Shown: piece after piece, positions 62,936 to 64,000 of the stretch
Position numbering within the stretch: position 1 is the first letter of the stretch
How the letters are laid out: each line of letters starts with the position of its first letter
From: Tatumella punctata
GTDB taxonomy: Bacteria; Pseudomonadota; Gammaproteobacteria; Enterobacterales; Enterobacteriaceae
Assembly: GCF_039523735.1 (NCBI RefSeq)
Contig: NZ_BAAAFW010000008.1
Span: 1 to 64,000 of the forward strand
Reading direction: 5' to 3'
Length of the DNA stretch: 64,000 nt
The notes under the pieces: generated by a model
Databases searched by the model: none
Seen by the model: only the letters and a program-made list of their open reading frames with translations
Told to the model about the DNA's origin: nothing
Position numbers and translations under genes: made by a program

Positions 62936-63442
62936 TGTGTTTCCCTTTTATATGTCTTTATGTCTGGCCTGACTAATCCTGTCATTTAAAGTTATTTCAT
63001 ATGTTTACCGGGCATCCGTCCCGTACCGCCGCAGAGTTATAAGTTTTATCTGTTTATCGGCTGGCTGGTATATAAGAGTCAGTTTATTATTACGTCTTTC
63101 GTGTTCCATTAGTTAATTTTAATAGCTGCTATTTATATTTTTCCCCTCAGTCCGGGAGGTGTCTGTAAGGTTATCCGTTATATCAGCAGGTGTGTTTTTT
63201 TAATGTGTTCTTATTACTGATTATATCTTCCCTCTGAACCCCGATATGGCGAACTATAAACAGTCAGACAGAACACAACTGTGATCAGACTCCCGAAGTT
63301 AGCGCTAACATTCCGGAGAGTTAAAATTTGGGTTGCGGGTAACATAATTTAGAATGTTCTTACACCTGTCCTATACTAAGTTATACTATCAGCCGTAGAT
63401 AATGGATCTCAATTTCCTGTTTTTCAAACAGTCGGAGTTTTT
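62936..63442. other. Divergent control region of the PTS operon and LacI gene
   Basis: 507 bp. Contains the LacI-type operator at 63298-63309 and a CRP half-site TGTGA (63280-63284). AT-rich. No gene seen. Confidence 0.5.
63298..63309. promoter_or_regulatory. LacI-family operator
   Basis: GTTAGCGCTAAC is a perfect 12-bp palindrome with the central CG typical of LacI/GntR-type operators, placed between the PTS operon and the LacI-family gene, 133 bp before its start. Probably the regulator's own site. Confidence 0.78.
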
Positions 63443-64000
63443 TTGCAAATTTCAGACGCAGACAGTAGTCCGAAAGAAAAACGCCGCAAGGGGACGGGTA
63501 AAATTACCCTGACGGAAGTGGCTGAGTTCGTCGGCGTGAGTGCAATGACTGTCTCGCGGGCATTGAGAATGCCTGAAAAAGTGAATTCCGAGCTGCGAGC
63601 CCGTATTGATGCAGCCGTCCGTCAGCTTGGTTATGTACCGAATCTCCAGGCACGTAATCTGGCTTCGGTACATTCAGATCTTATACTGGTTGTGGCCCCG
63701 GCGTTTTCTTCACCGGGCTTTTTAACAATATCAGAATCATTGCAGGCTGTGCTGTCCGGACAGGGGTATACCATGATGCTAATGGAATCCGGTAATGATG
63801 GCCGCACTGAATATAAAGCGTTTGAGAAAATTCTTGCCTACAACCCGGCGGCGATTATTCAGTTTAATACTGACACTATCGACAGCTGCAGCCGGCTGCT
63901 GTCACATACTGAGGTACCGATACTCGATATTGGTGCGCTGAATCCGCATTCGGTCGGGATCAGTATCGGCGTGGATTATGCTAAGGCAGTCAGAATGCTT
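63443..64000 (+). CDS. LacI-family regulator, 3' end beyond the window
   Basis: Start TTG 63443, five bases after GGAG; no ATG in frame precedes the helix-turn-helix. 186 residues visible: basic head (EKRRKGTGKI), HTH LTEVAEFVGVSAMTVSRALRMPEKV, hinge region LGYVPNLQARNLAS, then the start of a sugar-binding domain. The order resembles GntR of E. coli. Likely represses the divergent PTS operon. The end of the protein is cut by the window. Confidence 0.92.
   Translation, partial: MQISDADSSPKEKRRKGTGKITLTEVAEFVGVSAMTVSRALRMPEKVNSELRARIDAAVRQLGYVPNLQARNLASVHSDLILVVAPAFSSPGFLTISESLQAVLSGQGYTMMLMESGNDGRTEYKAFEKILAYNPAAIIQFNTDTIDSCSRLLSHTEVPILDIGALNPHSVGISIGVDYAKAVRML

Noticed and set aside
1..64000. 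CRISPR arrays, tRNA genes, rRNA genes and intact insertion sequences
   Set aside because: No spaced direct repeats of CRISPR size, no tRNA cloverleaf sequence and no transposase frame were recognised on either strand. The only tandem array is the 7-bp repeat.

Overview
The window reads as chromosome of a gammaproteobacterium of the order Enterobacterales, most likely an Erwiniaceae-type genus (Pantoea, Erwinia or Tatumella relatives). This rests on proteins recognisable as YaiL, LdcA/EmtA, YeaQ, YcdY, YqeG, FeoAB, ecotin, SgrR, BudA/AlsS/BudR, Gss, CbpA/CbpM and MlrA, and on a RyhB small RNA with its Fur box. The genus is an inference. No rRNA, tRNA, CRISPR array or intact insertion sequence was seen. 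The left end (1-1240) is AT-rich and holds a truncated phage-like gene plus decayed reading frames.

Region by region. 1.2-11 kb: dihydroxyacetone kinase under a near-perfect CRP site, an RluA-family pseudouridine synthase, YaiL, a small orphan gene followed by a 12-copy 7-bp repeat, RyhB, a TudS-like DUF523 protein, stress and envelope genes, the murein enzymes LdcA and EmtA, YeaQ and YcdY. 11-22 kb: a methyltransferase, the permease YqeG, a PfkB sugar kinase, Fur-boxed feoAB, ecotin with an arginine at the predicted P1 site, a fructose-type PTS IIBC, a shikimate dehydrogenase-like protein and SgrR. 22-31 kb: the acetoin operon (budA-alsS with divergent budR), glutathionylspermidine synthetase/amidase, and a second acetolactate synthase-like enzyme paired with an AEC carrier. 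31-41 kb: cbpAM, a YWTD propeller protein, a GntR/MFS/hydro-lyase unit, an XRE/MFS divergent pair with a 26-bp palindrome, a LysR regulator and an EamA exporter.

The most interesting part is 41.2-56.8 kb. It looks like a complete bacterial sphingolipid (dihydroceramide-type) system. The left arm holds a DgkA-like lipid kinase and a GNAT-type N-acyltransferase (YghO/bCerS type). From a 612-bp AT-rich control region the right arm runs fatty-acyl-AMP ligase, NAD(P)-dependent reductase, dedicated acyl carrier protein and serine palmitoyltransferase. These are followed by three paralogous P-loop kinases (YghR/S/T type), a MOP-family flippase, an unknown 282-aa protein, a YtfJ-like periplasmic protein, a second LptF/LptG pair and a Tlc-like carrier. 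The order suggests acyl activation, condensation with serine, reduction, N-acylation, head-group modification and transport to the outer membrane. LptB, LptC and LptA homologues are not in the window, so the LptFG paralogs would have to borrow the housekeeping ones.

The right end (58.6-64 kb) is a sugar PTS operon that mixes fructose-type IIA/IIB/IIC with an ascorbate-type IIC/IIB and an allulose-6-phosphate 3-epimerase. It diverges from a LacI-family regulator cut off by the window end. The ascorbate-type IIB gene is split by two compensating homopolymer indels.
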